Below, piece after piece: positions 9,563-18,863 of a stretch of DNA of 49,078 nucleotides. The DNA is from Bartonella tribocorum. Lineage in GTDB: Bacteria > Pseudomonadota > Alphaproteobacteria > Rhizobiales > Rhizobiaceae. Below the pieces are notes generated by a model. It was not told the origin of the DNA and did not search any database. It saw only the letters and a list, made by a program, of their open reading frames with translations. How positions within the stretch are numbered: position 1 is the stretch's first letter; each line of letters opens with the position of its first letter. The stretch lies in the NCBI RefSeq assembly GCF_002778015.1, contig NZ_NJPP01000003.1, positions 7,665 through 56,742 of the forward strand, given 5' to 3'. The position numbers and the translations under genes were made by a program.

Positions 9563-9590
9563 AAAGCCTATTTTTTAATAGGCTTTATTT
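9563..9590. terminator. bidirectional intrinsic terminator between the DUF167 gene and ppa
   Basis: Perfect 10-bp inverted repeat, AAAGCCTATT (9563-9572), TTTT loop, AATAGGCTTT (9577-9586). T-rich tracts on the right and A-rich tracts on the left allow it to work for both convergent units, the DUF167 gene (+) and ppa (-). Confidence 0.9.
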
Positions 9591-9601
9591 TATTAAAATT
9601 G

Positions 9602-10132
9602 TTATATTTCCTTATTGCGTTCAACAGCTTGCTTAATTAATTCATGAGCAAAGTTTTTATCACGCCACCCTTCAATTTTAGCCCATTTCCCAGGTTCCAA
9701 ATCTTTATAATGCTTGAAGAAATGTTCAATTTGTTTAAGTGTAATCTCAGGCAAGTCTGTGTAGTCATGAATATTGAGATAGCGTTTTGTTAATTTTGGC
9801 GTGGGAATGGCAATAATCTTTTCATCTTTACCACCATCATCTTCCATCATCAAAGCCCCAATGGGGCGAACATTGATCACACATCCAGGCATCAGTGGAC
9901 GGGTATTACAGATAAGAACATCAATAGGATCTCCGTCATCTGAAAGGGTATGAGGGACAAAACCATAATTTCCAGGATAAACCATTGAGGTATGAAGAAA
10001 ACGGTCAACGAATAATGCGCCCGACTTTTTATCCATCTCATATTTTATTGGTTGACCACCAAGAGAGACTTCCACAATAACATTAATATCTTCTGGTGGG
10101 TTTTTGCCCACGGGTATTTCCTTAATATTCAT
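9602..10132 (-). CDS. ppa: inorganic pyrophosphatase
   Basis: A soluble family I inorganic pyrophosphatase, which hydrolyses pyrophosphate released by biosynthesis. The product is 176 residues, the normal bacterial length. Visible family blocks are the N-terminal [19 protein letters not shown], then [13 protein letters not shown], the metal-binding signature DGDPIDVLI with its acidic residues, and [11 protein letters not shown]. The frame extends 40 codons upstream, but I chose the ATG at 10132 because it is preceded by AGAAAGGA and matches family N-termini. It lies 64 nt after typA on the same strand and may be expressed with it. Confidence 0.95.
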   Translation of the reverse strand: MNIKEIPVGKNPPEDINVIVEVSLGGQPIKYEMDKKSGALFVDRFLHTSMVYPGNYGFVPHTLSDDGDPIDVLICNTRPLMPGCVINVRPIGALMMEDDGGKDEKIIAIPTPKLTKRYLNIHDYTDLPEITLKQIEHFFKHYKDLEPGKWAKIEGWRDKNFAHELIKQAVERNKEI

Positions 10133-10196
10133 AGAGACATCCTTTCTGGGATTAAAGTAAGGCTTACAATCAAATATTTTATCAAAGAGATTAAAA

Positions 10197-12023
10197 TTAG
10201 CTTGAAATTGATGCACGTGTTTTTTCAAAACGTTTACGTTCATTGGGATCAAGATAAAGTTTGCGGAGACGAATATTTTTAGGGGTCACCTCCACAAGTT
10301 CGTCATCTTGTATCCATGATAGGGCACGTTCTAGGGTCATTTTAATGGGAGGCGTTAACTTTACGGCTTCATCTTTCCCAGAAGCGCGCATATTGGTAAG
10401 TTTTTTTCCTTTTAAAACATTGACTTCTAAGTCGTTATCCCGTGAGTGGATGCCAATAATCATACCTTGATAGACTTTCACACCTGCATCAATGATCATA
10501 GGCCCGCGATCTTCAAGATTAAAAAGAGCATAAGCGACAGATTCACCGTTGTCATTTGAAATCATAACACCATTAACACGCCCAGCAATGTCTCCTTTAT
10601 AAGGTTCATAAGCATGGAAAAGGCGATTCATAATTGCTGTACCACGGGTATCCGTTAAAAGTTCAGATTGATAACCAATGAGTCCTCGAGTGGGCGCATA
10701 AAAAACAAGGCGGATACGATTACCTCCAGAAGGGCGTAATTCCACCATTTCGCCTTTACGTTCAGACATTTTTTGTACAACAGTACCGGAATATTCTTCA
10801 TCAACATCGATAACAACTTCTTCAATGGGCTCGAGAGTTATTCCATTTTCATCTTTTTGCATCACAACACGTGGGCGTGAAACACTAAGCTCAAATCCTT
10901 CACGGCGCATATTTTCAATGAGAACTGCAAGTTGCAATTCTCCTCGTCCTGAAACGTAGAAAGAATCTTTATCGGCTGATTCTTCAATTTTAAGAGCGAC
11001 ATTACCCTCTGCTTCTTTTAACAAACGGTCACGGATGACACGGCTTGTTACTTTATCTCCTTCTGTTCCAGCAAGGGGACTATCGTTGACAAGAAAACTC
11101 ATCGTAACAGTAGGAGGGTCAATGGGTTGGGCAGTAAGGGGTTCATTGACAGCTGGATCACAGAAAGTATCCGCAACGGTACCTTTTTGTAGACCAGCAA
11201 TTGCAACAATATCACCAGCATTTCCTTCTTCAATAGATTGCCGTTCGAGACCACGAAATGCCAAAATTTTCGAGATACGTCCAGTTTCTAAAAGTTTTCC
11301 ATCTTGCCCAAGGACCTTAACATTTTGATTGGGCTTTAGAGAGCCGGAATGAATACGACCTGTAATAATTCGTCCCAAAAATGGATCTGCTTCAAGAATA
11401 GTTCCAATCATGCGGAATGGTCCTTCTGCTACATTAGGAGAAGGAACATGCCGTGTTACAAGATCAAATAAAGGACCCAGTCTTTGATCTTTTGGTCCCT
11501 CTGGAGCTTCAGCCATCCATCCATCGCGCCCCGAGCCGTAAAGAATAGGAAAGTCCAGCTGTTCGTCGGTTGCATCAAGAGCGGCAAAAAGGTCAAAAAC
11601 CTCATTAATAACCTCATCAACGCGTGCGTCAGGTCGGTCAATTTTATTAATAGCAACAATAGGACGCAAACCCACCTTCAATGCTTTGCCAACAACAAAT
11701 TTTGTTTGTGGCATGGGGCCTTCAGCAGCATCAACAAGGACGATAGCGCCATCAACCATGTTTAGAATACGTTCAACTTCTCCACCAAAGTCGGCATGTC
11801 CTGGTGTATCAACGATATTAATTCGGGTATCTTTCCAAACAACAGATGTCACTTTTGCTAGAATTGTAATTCCACGTTCTTTTTCAATATCGTTTGAATC
11901 CATCATACGTTCGCTTGTACGCTGATTATCACGGAAGTTTCCTGATTGCTTGAGAAGCCCGTCTACAAGCGTTGTTTTCCCATGGTCAACGTGGGCAATG
12001 ATGGCAATGTTACGCAATTGCAT
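10197..12023 (-). CDS. typA: translational GTPase TypA/BipA
   Basis: TypA/BipA is a ribosome-binding GTPase related to EF-G and LepA, involved in 50S assembly, stress and cold adaptation. The 608-residue product is full length. The G domain has [15 protein letters not shown] (G1), RGITI (G2), [10 protein letters not shown] (G3) and NKIDRPDAR (G4). Domain II follows at about residue 200, then the EF-G-like domains ([51 protein letters not shown]) and the BipA C-terminal domain ([18 protein letters not shown]). ATG 12023 begins directly at the G domain, as usual. ppa follows downstream on the same strand. Confidence 0.97.
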   Translation of the reverse strand: MQLRNIAIIAHVDHGKTTLVDGLLKQSGNFRDNQRTSERMMDSNDIEKERGITILAKVTSVVWKDTRINIVDTPGHADFGGEVERILNMVDGAIVLVDAAEGPMPQTKFVVGKALKVGLRPIVAINKIDRPDARVDEVINEVFDLFAALDATDEQLDFPILYGSGRDGWMAEAPEGPKDQRLGPLFDLVTRHVPSPNVAEGPFRMIGTILEADPFLGRIITGRIHSGSLKPNQNVKVLGQDGKLLETGRISKILAFRGLERQSIEEGNAGDIVAIAGLQKGTVADTFCDPAVNEPLTAQPIDPPTVTMSFLVNDSPLAGTEGDKVTSRVIRDRLLKEAEGNVALKIEESADKDSFYVSGRGELQLAVLIENMRREGFELSVSRPRVVMQKDENGITLEPIEEVVIDVDEEYSGTVVQKMSERKGEMVELRPSGGNRIRLVFYAPTRGLIGYQSELLTDTRGTAIMNRLFHAYEPYKGDIAGRVNGVMISNDNGESVAYALFNLEDRGPMIIDAGVKVYQGMIIGIHSRDNDLEVNVLKGKKLTNMRASGKDEAVKLTPPIKMTLERALSWIQDDELVEVTPKNIRLRKLYLDPNERKRFEKTRASISS

Positions 12024-12585
12024 AAATTTTCTTCTTTTCGTTTAATGAAATTTCACTTGAGGCAAAGTCTTTACATTCTTTGCCTGACTATTAAAAAGCC
12101 TTTTACATGTTTTTTTATAATTTTGGAAGATGGAGGCCATATTTTTATAGCAAAACGATTTATCCAAGTCTTTAATGCTCTATGAAGCCTTAATTGCTGG
12201 AGTTTCGTAAAGAATTTCATAGTTCGTGTGTGTTCTATTTTGGAGCCAAGGATTGTCCATAAGTCACTGTCAATTGGATTTTTATCAATATGAAGTAAGG
12301 AATTGATGTGAACGCCTTTAAGAATAAGTAAAGCAAGCTTTGCCATTTGTTGTTTTGCAAAAAGATTGGTAAAAATTCGAAATATTTCTCAATCTATAAC
12401 CAATCTATTGGCAGTATTATTTCTAATAAAGCTTTTGCTTCTTTTGGAGTTTTTCAATCAACAGCCCGATTTAATGCAACCGCATATTTGAGATAAATAT
12501 TGAGATTTAAGAATTTTATAAGAAGTTCTAGCCTTTGTATGCTTGATGAGAAGAAAAATGGTATCTGTTAGATTTATTTATGAAA

Positions 12586-13160
12586 CAAGAATACAGCCTT
12601 ATTTAGAAAGAATATGAAGGCATCAAAGAAAAGTTTTTCTCTTTACCGCTATTTTTAATTTTGTTTTATGCTTTCAAAAGCATCTCAAGAAATACATTTT
12701 AAACCATCGAGATTGGGGTATTTTCTACACCTTTGTTTATCTACTTTATAGAATGATACTTCTCATGCAAATAAAACGGTTCAAACAGAATCCACCTGTT
12801 GTTGCGCATTTATGTCTTCTTTTAAAGAGAGGTATCTTAACATCACACATCCATTTCATGATAGGACCAATGGATACTATAATATACGTGAATGAAATAC
12901 GATCAATTCCTTTGTGAAGTGTATAAACTCTATATCACTTCCATTACTATTATTGTCTTAGCTGTCAATATAGCGACAGCTTTTGTATTTGAGAGAGAAC
13001 GTAAGAAGTATTTTACTCCTTTTTTGAATAATTTTCATCCACACATCCATCTGCTTTTGGCAGGTAAGAAGATGATTTTATGAGAAGGCGATGATGAGGT
13101 AATTTTACGGTATTTTGAGCTATTATTCGATATAAAAATGATGAATTATCATTATGAAGT
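12586..13160 (+). repeat. diverged direct repeat, left copy (flanks mgtE)
   Basis: It starts with CAAGAATACAGCCTTATTTAG, shortly followed by AATATGAAGGCATCAA. The copy at 14836 has CAAGAATACAGCCTCATTTAG and AATATGAAGGCGTCAA at the same spacing. Middle segments also align (a GTTGC-A-ATTTAT stretch, then TTTTAAAGA and a CACA-CC-CATTT block). Both copies end near AAATTATCATTAT or GAATTATCATTAT. Divergence is high, so this is an old duplication. Confidence 0.65.
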
Positions 13161-13213
13161 GCTGTATTATTTATAAAATAAGGCGCTAGAAAACAAATAA
13201 TAGAGCTTTTGCT

Positions 13214-13257
13214 CTTATGGAAAGATCTGAAACGATATGATAAGATCTTTCCATAAG
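13214..13257. terminator. 15-bp perfect inverted repeat downstream of mgtE
   Basis: CTTATGGAAAGATCT (13214-13228) pairs perfectly with AGATCTTTCCATAAG (13243-13257) around a 14-nt loop. It begins 22 nt after the mgtE stop in the direction of transcription. There is no strong U-tract on the minus strand, so it may protect the mRNA 3' end rather than act as a classic intrinsic terminator. Confidence 0.55.
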
Positions 13258-13279
13258 GGTATGTTTTTATTTCACATGT

Positions 13280-14656
13280 TTAAAGAAGAGTTCCTGACAA
13301 AATGAGGGAAGCTACAGAAAAATAGATTATAATACCCATGACATCTACCAAAGTTGCTACAAAGGGAGCAGAAGCACTTGCTGGGTCAAATTTTAAACCT
13401 TTAAGGATAAAGGGCAACATAGAGCCAGAGAGAGAACCGAAGGTAACGATGCCAACTAAAGCTGTGCCTACAGTTGTTGAAACAGCAATCCAATGTTGTC
13501 CATAGTCATAGATACCGAGTTGTTGCCAAAGGGCGATGCGCGTAACACCAATAATTCCGAGTAAAAGACCAAGGGATAGTCCTGTTGGAATTTCACGAAT
13601 GATAACTTTCCACCAGTCTTTCAGTGTGAGTTCACGTAAAGCCAATGCGCGAATAATTAGGGATGTAGCTTGAGAACCAGAATTTCCTCCTGAACTCATA
13701 ATGAGAGGAATAAACAGTGTAAGAATAATCGCTTTTTCAAGTTCCGTTTCGAAATGTTGCATAGCGCTTGCTGTGAGCATTTCACCGATAAAGAGTAAAG
13801 CGAGCCAGCCGCCGCGTTTTTTCATCATTTCAGGAAATTTGATTTGCATATAGGGTTTATTAAGCGCTTCCATACCCCCAAATTTGTAGGCATCTTCATT
13901 CATCTCATCGACCATGGTATCAAGCACATCGTCAACGGTTACAATGCCAATGACATGGTTGTTTTCATCAACGACGGGCACTGAGAGAAGGTCATGGCGC
14001 TGAAAAAGGCGCGCAATATCTTCATGATGTGTGAAAGGTGATATTGTAATGGGCGAGTCATGGGTAGGGACATTAAGAATTTGTTCATCAGGTGAGGCAA
14101 GAATAAGGTTACGCAGTGAAACAGCTTTGAGAAGAGTCCCAGTTTTGGGGTCAATCACATAGCTGGTATAAACTGTTTCACGTGTTCGCTCGACCTCACG
14201 AATGTGATCCAAAGTTTTTTGTATGGTCCAGTTTGAAGGAACTGCTATAAACTCCGTTGTCATCAGTGCTCCTGCTGTATGATCAGGATAACTGGTGAGT
14301 TTTTTAAGTTCAGCGCGCGTTAAGGGTTTAAGTAAGGCATAAAGCCGTGTGCGGGTTTCTTTATCCATTTCTTGAAAGACGTCTGCAGCAGCATCTGCAG
14401 ACATGCCATCAAGAATTTCAACAGCACGATTTATGGGTAGAAGTTCCAAAATAGCAACAGGTTGTTCAAGCTCTGGTTTATCAAAAAGTTCGATAACATA
14501 CTCAAGAGGCAGAAGACTAAGAATAGTTACACGTTCCATGATATCGAGGTCATTAATGATATCAATAGAGTCTGCAAAATGTTGACTTTTTAATTTTTCA
14601 GCGAGAGCTTCAGGAGAAAAATTTTTGAAGTCAAATGTCGTTTTGATTTCAGTCAT
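13280..14656 (-). CDS. mgtE: magnesium transporter MgtE
   Basis: MgtE is a Mg2+-gated magnesium channel of the inner membrane. The 458-residue product shows the normal order: an N-terminal superhelical domain (about residues 10-130, with ILELLPINRAVEILDGM), a pair of CBS domains (about 135-255, MTTEFIAVPSNWTIQKTL and IGIVTVDDVLDTMVDEM), a connecting helix, and five hydrophobic segments in the last 170 residues. The membrane signature PLIMSSGGNSGSQATSLIIR, with the pore Asp later in FDPASASAPFVATLVDVMG, is intact. The start ATG at 14656 has a near-perfect Shine-Dalgarno (AGGAGG). I see no M-box-like leader. Diverged direct repeats lie on both sides of the gene. Confidence 0.95.
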   Translation of the reverse strand: MTEIKTTFDFKNFSPEALAEKLKSQHFADSIDIINDLDIMERVTILSLLPLEYVIELFDKPELEQPVAILELLPINRAVEILDGMSADAAADVFQEMDKETRTRLYALLKPLTRAELKKLTSYPDHTAGALMTTEFIAVPSNWTIQKTLDHIREVERTRETVYTSYVIDPKTGTLLKAVSLRNLILASPDEQILNVPTHDSPITISPFTHHEDIARLFQRHDLLSVPVVDENNHVIGIVTVDDVLDTMVDEMNEDAYKFGGMEALNKPYMQIKFPEMMKKRGGWLALLFIGEMLTASAMQHFETELEKAIILTLFIPLIMSSGGNSGSQATSLIIRALALRELTLKDWWKVIIREIPTGLSLGLLLGIIGVTRIALWQQLGIYDYGQHWIAVSTTVGTALVGIVTFGSLSGSMLPFILKGLKFDPASASAPFVATLVDVMGIIIYFSVASLILSGTLL

Positions 14657-14835
14657 GATAAAGTGCCTCCTGAAAAGTTGGAGCGTTATAAATCTAGATA
14701 AGATGACGAGATAAAAAATAAAAATTTATGGAAGATTCGAAAAAACCTCCCCAATTATATTCTCAATTGTTAATATTTTAAATAAAATCAAGGGTAAATT
14801 ATAAGTTATAAACAAGATTTTGAAAACACTAAAAG

Positions 14836-15400
14836 CAAGAATACAGCCTCATTTAGGGATAATATGAAGGCGTCAACGTAAAAATAAATTTTCATTTTTA
14901 CCATTATTTCTTTAGTTAATTTTGCAATTTTCGAAAAAATCTACAATGATACCTTATAAAGGGTAGAGATTATACTTTTCTTCAAAATTTTATTTTTTTA
15001 CATTCTTTATAGGGTTACGCCTTAAAAAAGCACAATACCCTTACGTTGCAAATTTATACGCTTGTTTTAAAGAAATATTTCTCAGCACACGTCACACCCA
15101 TTTTATAACGCTAGCTGTTTATAACGCTAGCTATGAATGGTATAAAATTCGTAGAAGATTATCATTTTTACGTTTAAATAAAGGGGGCACGCTGGTACCA
15201 TTATACTGTTTTCCAGCTCCCAATATTATAACAGCTCTTGCATTTTAATAATTCATAAGAAGCGTTTTTATCAATAGTCAAATTCATTTGTGATGTGCGA
15301 GAAAATAATTTTTATTGCTACGATATAATATGGTTTAAAACGAGGGAATCTTACGATATTCAATCAACATAAAAAGCGATAAATTATCATTATAAATCAA
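14836..15400 (+). repeat. diverged direct repeat, right copy (flanks mgtE)
   Basis: It pairs with 12586-13160 in the same orientation. Shared words at matching spacing are AGAATACAGCCT-ATTTAG and AATATGAAGGC-TCAA near the start, and AATTATCATTAT near the end. It has no intact reading frame. Confidence 0.65.
15102..15132 (+). repeat. 15-bp tandem repeat, two copies
   Basis: TTTATAACGCTAGCT occurs at 15102-15116 and again at 15118-15132, a 16-bp period with one spacer base. It lies inside the right copy of the mgtE-flanking repeat. Confidence 0.85.
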
Positions 15401-15583
15401 AGATTTTTTTGATAATTTTAAAAATTCATATTTTTATTTATTTTCTGAAGCTAAAAACATTCTTTATTCAAGAGAGCTTTGAAAGGTAGTTTTGAAATTT
15501 GCGAAATAATTTTAGCATATTATCAATTTGTGTCGTAAAGATAATTGTCACAGCTGAAATTTATAATGGAGACATAAAGTATC

Positions 15584-17608
15584 ATGACAAAAGCAGCAGT
15601 GCTGGACTGGAAGGGATTTTCAGGTCTTCCTGATTTTTCTTCTATAAGAGATGAAGATTTTAAATCCGCTTTTGAACAGGCGCTTCAAGAAGCTGAAGAA
15701 GAATTAGAGGCGCTTGCGATAGTGCAAGAACCACCAACGCTTGAGAATTTTTTGCAACCTTTTGAGCTTTGTAGCAAAGCACTTGATCGTGTCTGTTCAA
15801 TATTTTTCTTGCGCACTAGTGCTCATACGAATGCGTTGATTCAACAGCTCGAACAAGAGTTCGTTGTAAAACTTTCTCATTATTCTTCAAAAATGATGAT
15901 GGACGCGCGAATATTTGCAAAAATAGATGTACTTTATAAACAGTCGCAGCAGGGCATATTTGAGAGTGAAACGACACGCGTTCTTGAATTATGGTGGAAA
16001 AAGTTTATTTGTCATGGTGCAAAACTAGACGATAAAGCTCAGAAACGGCTTATGGAAATTAATGAAAGACTTGCTTTTTTAAATGCTACTTTTGGGCAGA
16101 ATGTCTTAAACGATGAGGCTGAATGGATTCTATTTTTAAAACAAACAGACTTATCTGGTTTACCGGAAGATCTCATTGCTTCAATGAGGGAAATTGCGTG
16201 CGAAAGAGGCAATGAAGAAGCCTATGCATTAACACTAGCACGCTCAATTGTTGAACCTTTTTTAAAATTCTCTGATCGGCGTGATTTGCGTGAGGTTGCA
16301 TTCCAAGCTTGGGCTAAACGTGGTGAAAATAACAACAAGAATGATAATCGAACCATTATTTTAGAAATTGTTGCGCTTCGAGATGAGCAGGCTAACTTAT
16401 TGGGATATAAATCTTTTGCAGACTTGAAACTTGATAATACCATGGCTAAAAGTGTTAATTCCGTTATGGATTTGCTTATGCCTATATGGGAGCGCGCAAG
16501 AGCAAAGGCTTCTACTGAGCAAATTGAATTACAAAATTTTGCCAACAATCAAGGAAGCAATGAATCTTTAGCTGCTTGGGATTGGCGTTATTATTCTGAA
16601 AAGCTCCGCACTGAAAAACTTTCGTTCGATAGTTCTGAAATTAAATATTATTTTCAACTTGATCGTATGATTAAAGCAGCGTTTGGAGTAGCAGAAAGAC
16701 TCTTTGGCATTACCTTTGAAGAAAAAAACGCTGTTGCACTTTGGCATCCTGATGCACGTTTGTGGGAGGTAAAGAAATCTGATGGAAGTTTACTTGGGCA
16801 TTTCATTGGTGATTATTTTGCACGTTCTTCAAAACGGTCCGGTGCATGGATGAGCCGATTGCAATCACAGCATAAATTGGATGGCGGACAAAAACCGATT
16901 ATCTACAATATTTGTAATTTTGCTAAACCCTCTAAAGGGGAGGTTGCACTTTTATCACTTGATGATGCCCATACACTTTTTCACGAATTTGGGCATGCAT
17001 TGCATGGTTTGCTTTCTGATGTCACATGGCCTTCTGTAGCGGGAACATCTGTTTCACGTGATTTTGTTGAACTCCCCTCTCAACTTTATGAACATTGGTT
17101 AACCGTACCAGAGATATTGAAATCTTATGCTATACATGCAAAAACAGGGCATCCGATACCACAAGAATTAATCAATAAAATTTTGGCAGCACAGACATTT
17201 AATGCTGGATTTTCTGCGGTTGAATTTATCTCATCGGCTTTAGTGGATATGGCTTTTCACAAAGGAGAAACAATCACGGATCCAACAATTTTTGAACATA
17301 AAGAATTAGAAAAGTTGCAAATGCCTGATACAATTATTATGCGTCATCGGCCTGCGCATTTTATGCATGTCTTTGCAGGGGATGGTTATGCTGCTGGTTA
17401 CTATTCTTATATGTGGTCGGAAGTACTTGATGCTGATGCTTTTCAAGCATTTGAAGAAACAGGTGATGCCTTTAATTCAGAGCTTGCTGATCTTTTAAAG
17501 CGTTTTATTTATTCCGCTGGAGGAAGCCGCGATCCAGAAGAACTTTATAAAGCTTTTCGGGGACGGATGCCTCTACCAGAGGCAATGATTAACAAACGTG
17601 GACTATAA
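15584..17608 (+). CDS. dcp: M3 family peptidyl-dipeptidase Dcp
   Basis: A zinc metallopeptidase of family M3 that removes C-terminal dipeptides or degrades short peptides in the cytoplasm. The 674-residue protein has no signal peptide. The zinc motif HEFGHALHG lies at about residues 467-475, and the following GTSVSRDFVELPSQLYEHW carries the third ligand and matches Dcp rather than more distant M3 groups. Near the C-terminus YAAGYYSYMWSEVLDADAF supplies the substrate-binding Tyr/His-type region. ATG 15584 is a reasonable start, reached through a long AT-rich leader. The gene is monocistronic, with a hairpin just after the stop. OpdA/PrlC is the main alternative call. Confidence 0.9.
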   Translation: MTKAAVLDWKGFSGLPDFSSIRDEDFKSAFEQALQEAEEELEALAIVQEPPTLENFLQPFELCSKALDRVCSIFFLRTSAHTNALIQQLEQEFVVKLSHYSSKMMMDARIFAKIDVLYKQSQQGIFESETTRVLELWWKKFICHGAKLDDKAQKRLMEINERLAFLNATFGQNVLNDEAEWILFLKQTDLSGLPEDLIASMREIACERGNEEAYALTLARSIVEPFLKFSDRRDLREVAFQAWAKRGENNNKNDNRTIILEIVALRDEQANLLGYKSFADLKLDNTMAKSVNSVMDLLMPIWERARAKASTEQIELQNFANNQGSNESLAAWDWRYYSEKLRTEKLSFDSSEIKYYFQLDRMIKAAFGVAERLFGITFEEKNAVALWHPDARLWEVKKSDGSLLGHFIGDYFARSSKRSGAWMSRLQSQHKLDGGQKPIIYNICNFAKPSKGEVALLSLDDAHTLFHEFGHALHGLLSDVTWPSVAGTSVSRDFVELPSQLYEHWLTVPEILKSYAIHAKTGHPIPQELINKILAAQTFNAGFSAVEFISSALVDMAFHKGETITDPTIFEHKELEKLQMPDTIIMRHRPAHFMHVFAGDGYAAGYYSYMWSEVLDADAFQAFEETGDAFNSELADLLKRFIYSAGGSRDPEELYKAFRGRMPLPEAMINKRGL

Positions 17609-17613
17609 ACGAT

Positions 17614-17644
17614 AACGGTATGGTTAGCACCATGCCGTTTTCAT
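17614..17644 (+). terminator. intrinsic terminator after dcp
   Basis: 11-bp stem with one G-U pair: AACGGTATGGT (17614-17624), loop TAGC, ACCATGCCGTT (17629-17639), then TTTTC. It begins 5 nt after the dcp stop. Confidence 0.75.
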
Positions 17645-17771
17645 ATGATTCAAAAGATGTAGTTGCCAGTTATACAAATTTTTCCTTTATTTATGATTAT
17701 GTAAGCAGTATTTTTCACCTTATTTGCTTTTCATGTATGGAAAAAATTAGATTTTATATTTTAAAGAGACA

Positions 17772-18848
17772 TTATGGGGAAGAAAAATTATCAGCTCGAT
17801 CTTTTTGATGCCCATTTGGCGGAAACCATGATTTTTTTATAAAACTTGATTTTCTTTTGCCTAAAAGGTGGGTATTTTGTTGCGCCATATCCTCGAGGCT
17901 TATCGGAGGCTGGCGCATAATATTACTTGGCTCTTGTTTTTCTGATTCTTGTATAAGTTTTTGAATAGTTTGATCGGTTGAGTATGGTCCATCATGAGAA
18001 AAGGCATGAAAATTTAAAATATTTTTCAATGGTTTTTCTAAATAAAAGGCAAGTTTTTTCTTTCCTTCAGAGGTGAAATGCATGCCATTATTGGTACGTA
18101 ATTTAACTATTTTTCCATGAATATCATAGCCGGAAAAAGAAAAGTTTCCTTCTTTATCAATAAAACCGCTCCAAATATCGAGAAAATATCCTCCCGCTGT
18201 TTCTGTTTCTTGTTTGTAGAGCGCATTAAAAATTTTCATTTTTTGTGTCAAAAGATCATTGCCAAAAGAAGGCTGGCCTATCCATATCCATGATTTTCCA
18301 GAGGCATGAAGACTTTCAGCAATTTCGATAATTCGTTGTTTATAGATGCGTACCCATTCTGACTGGTCTGTGTTAATTGTGTTATGCGAGTCTGTGATGG
18401 GTTGATTATCATTTGCACCGATCATTATGATAATAACATCAGGATTATTTTGATCAATGAGTTTAGAAATATTACTTTGCCAAGAATAGTAATCCGTTCG
18501 AACTAAACCGGAGGCTGGCATTGTGTTATTCATGATAACGATATCGCTATTATCCGTAAAAAACTTTTTAAGTGCATCAGCAACAGCAGAAGCTGCAAAA
18601 TCCCCTATGACAAGAATACGCTTTGCATTCTCGTTTTTCAGCTGTTGTATGTTTTTTGGTGTTCCGATCTTTTTTTGCGGCTTGTTTATTTTTGGTTCTA
18701 TAATTTGAGGTGGTTGTTGTGTCGGTTTATTTTGTTGTGACAACCACTTAAAGAAGTTGGTCGCTTTACTTGGGGATGGCTGTATGATCCCCACGATAAA
18801 AAGTGAGCACAGAAAGAACATCAAGTATATCAGACGAAAAAGAGACAA
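17772..18848 (-). CDS. DUF459 SGNH/GDSL-like exported protein
   Basis: A predicted exported or membrane-anchored protein of 358 residues. It has one N-terminal hydrophobic segment (about residues 5-22), a proline/glutamine/lysine-rich linker (about 35-75), then an SGNH-hydrolase-like domain of the DUF459 group: RILVIGDFAAS (block I), VIIIMIGANDNQP (block III) and GMHFTSEGKKKLAFYL (block V). The position of the GDSL serine is Phe (GDFA), and the residue three before the block V His is Asn rather than Asp, so hydrolase activity is not assured. The gene lies 15 nt downstream of the lytic transglycosylase on the same strand, suggesting an envelope role. Similar proteins may modify cell-surface polysaccharide or peptidoglycan; this is inference. 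Confidence 0.8.
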   Translation of the reverse strand: MSLFRLIYLMFFLCSLFIVGIIQPSPSKATNFFKWLSQQNKPTQQPPQIIEPKINKPQKKIGTPKNIQQLKNENAKRILVIGDFAASAVADALKKFFTDNSDIVIMNNTMPASGLVRTDYYSWQSNISKLIDQNNPDVIIIMIGANDNQPITDSHNTINTDQSEWVRIYKQRIIEIAESLHASGKSWIWIGQPSFGNDLLTQKMKIFNALYKQETETAGGYFLDIWSGFIDKEGNFSFSGYDIHGKIVKLRTNNGMHFTSEGKKKLAFYLEKPLKNILNFHAFSHDGPYSTDQTIQKLIQESEKQEPSNIMRQPPISLEDMAQQNTHLLGKRKSSFIKKSWFPPNGHQKDRADNFSSP

Positions 18849-18863
18849 AACCTTAATGCTCCA

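Larger units (their letters stand above)
12024..13279. other. long intergenic region between typA and mgtE, with a diverged repeat block
   Basis: About 1.25 kb, AT-rich. I could not support a gene in it. A 91-codon minus-strand frame at 12071-12346 and a 63-codon plus-strand frame at 12892-13083 lack ribosome binding sites and recognisable domains. The part from about 12586 to 13160 is a diverged copy of the region at 14836-15400 on the other side of mgtE. An inverted repeat lies at its right end, just past the mgtE stop. Confidence 0.6.
14657..15583. other. intergenic region between mgtE and dcp
   Basis: About 930 bases between divergent genes, AT-rich, with no supportable open reading frame. 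It holds the right copy of the mgtE-flanking repeat (about 14836-15400) and a short tandem repeat at 15102-15132. Promoters for mgtE (-) and dcp (+) must lie here, but I could not pick out convincing -35/-10 pairs. Confidence 0.6.

Noticed and set aside
12071-12346. 91-codon minus-strand frame upstream of typA
   Set aside because: No ribosome binding site before the ATG, no recognisable domain, and no sign of conservation that can be judged here. It could be a gene remnant, but I cannot support it.
12892-13083. 63-codon plus-strand frame with one hydrophobic stretch
   Set aside because: It lies within a diverged repeat, has no ribosome binding site, and its counterpart in the other repeat copy is not an open frame.
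17620-17808. 62-codon plus-strand frame after dcp
   Set aside because: Its start lies within the dcp terminator hairpin and its end overlaps the DUF459 gene. It has no ribosome binding site.
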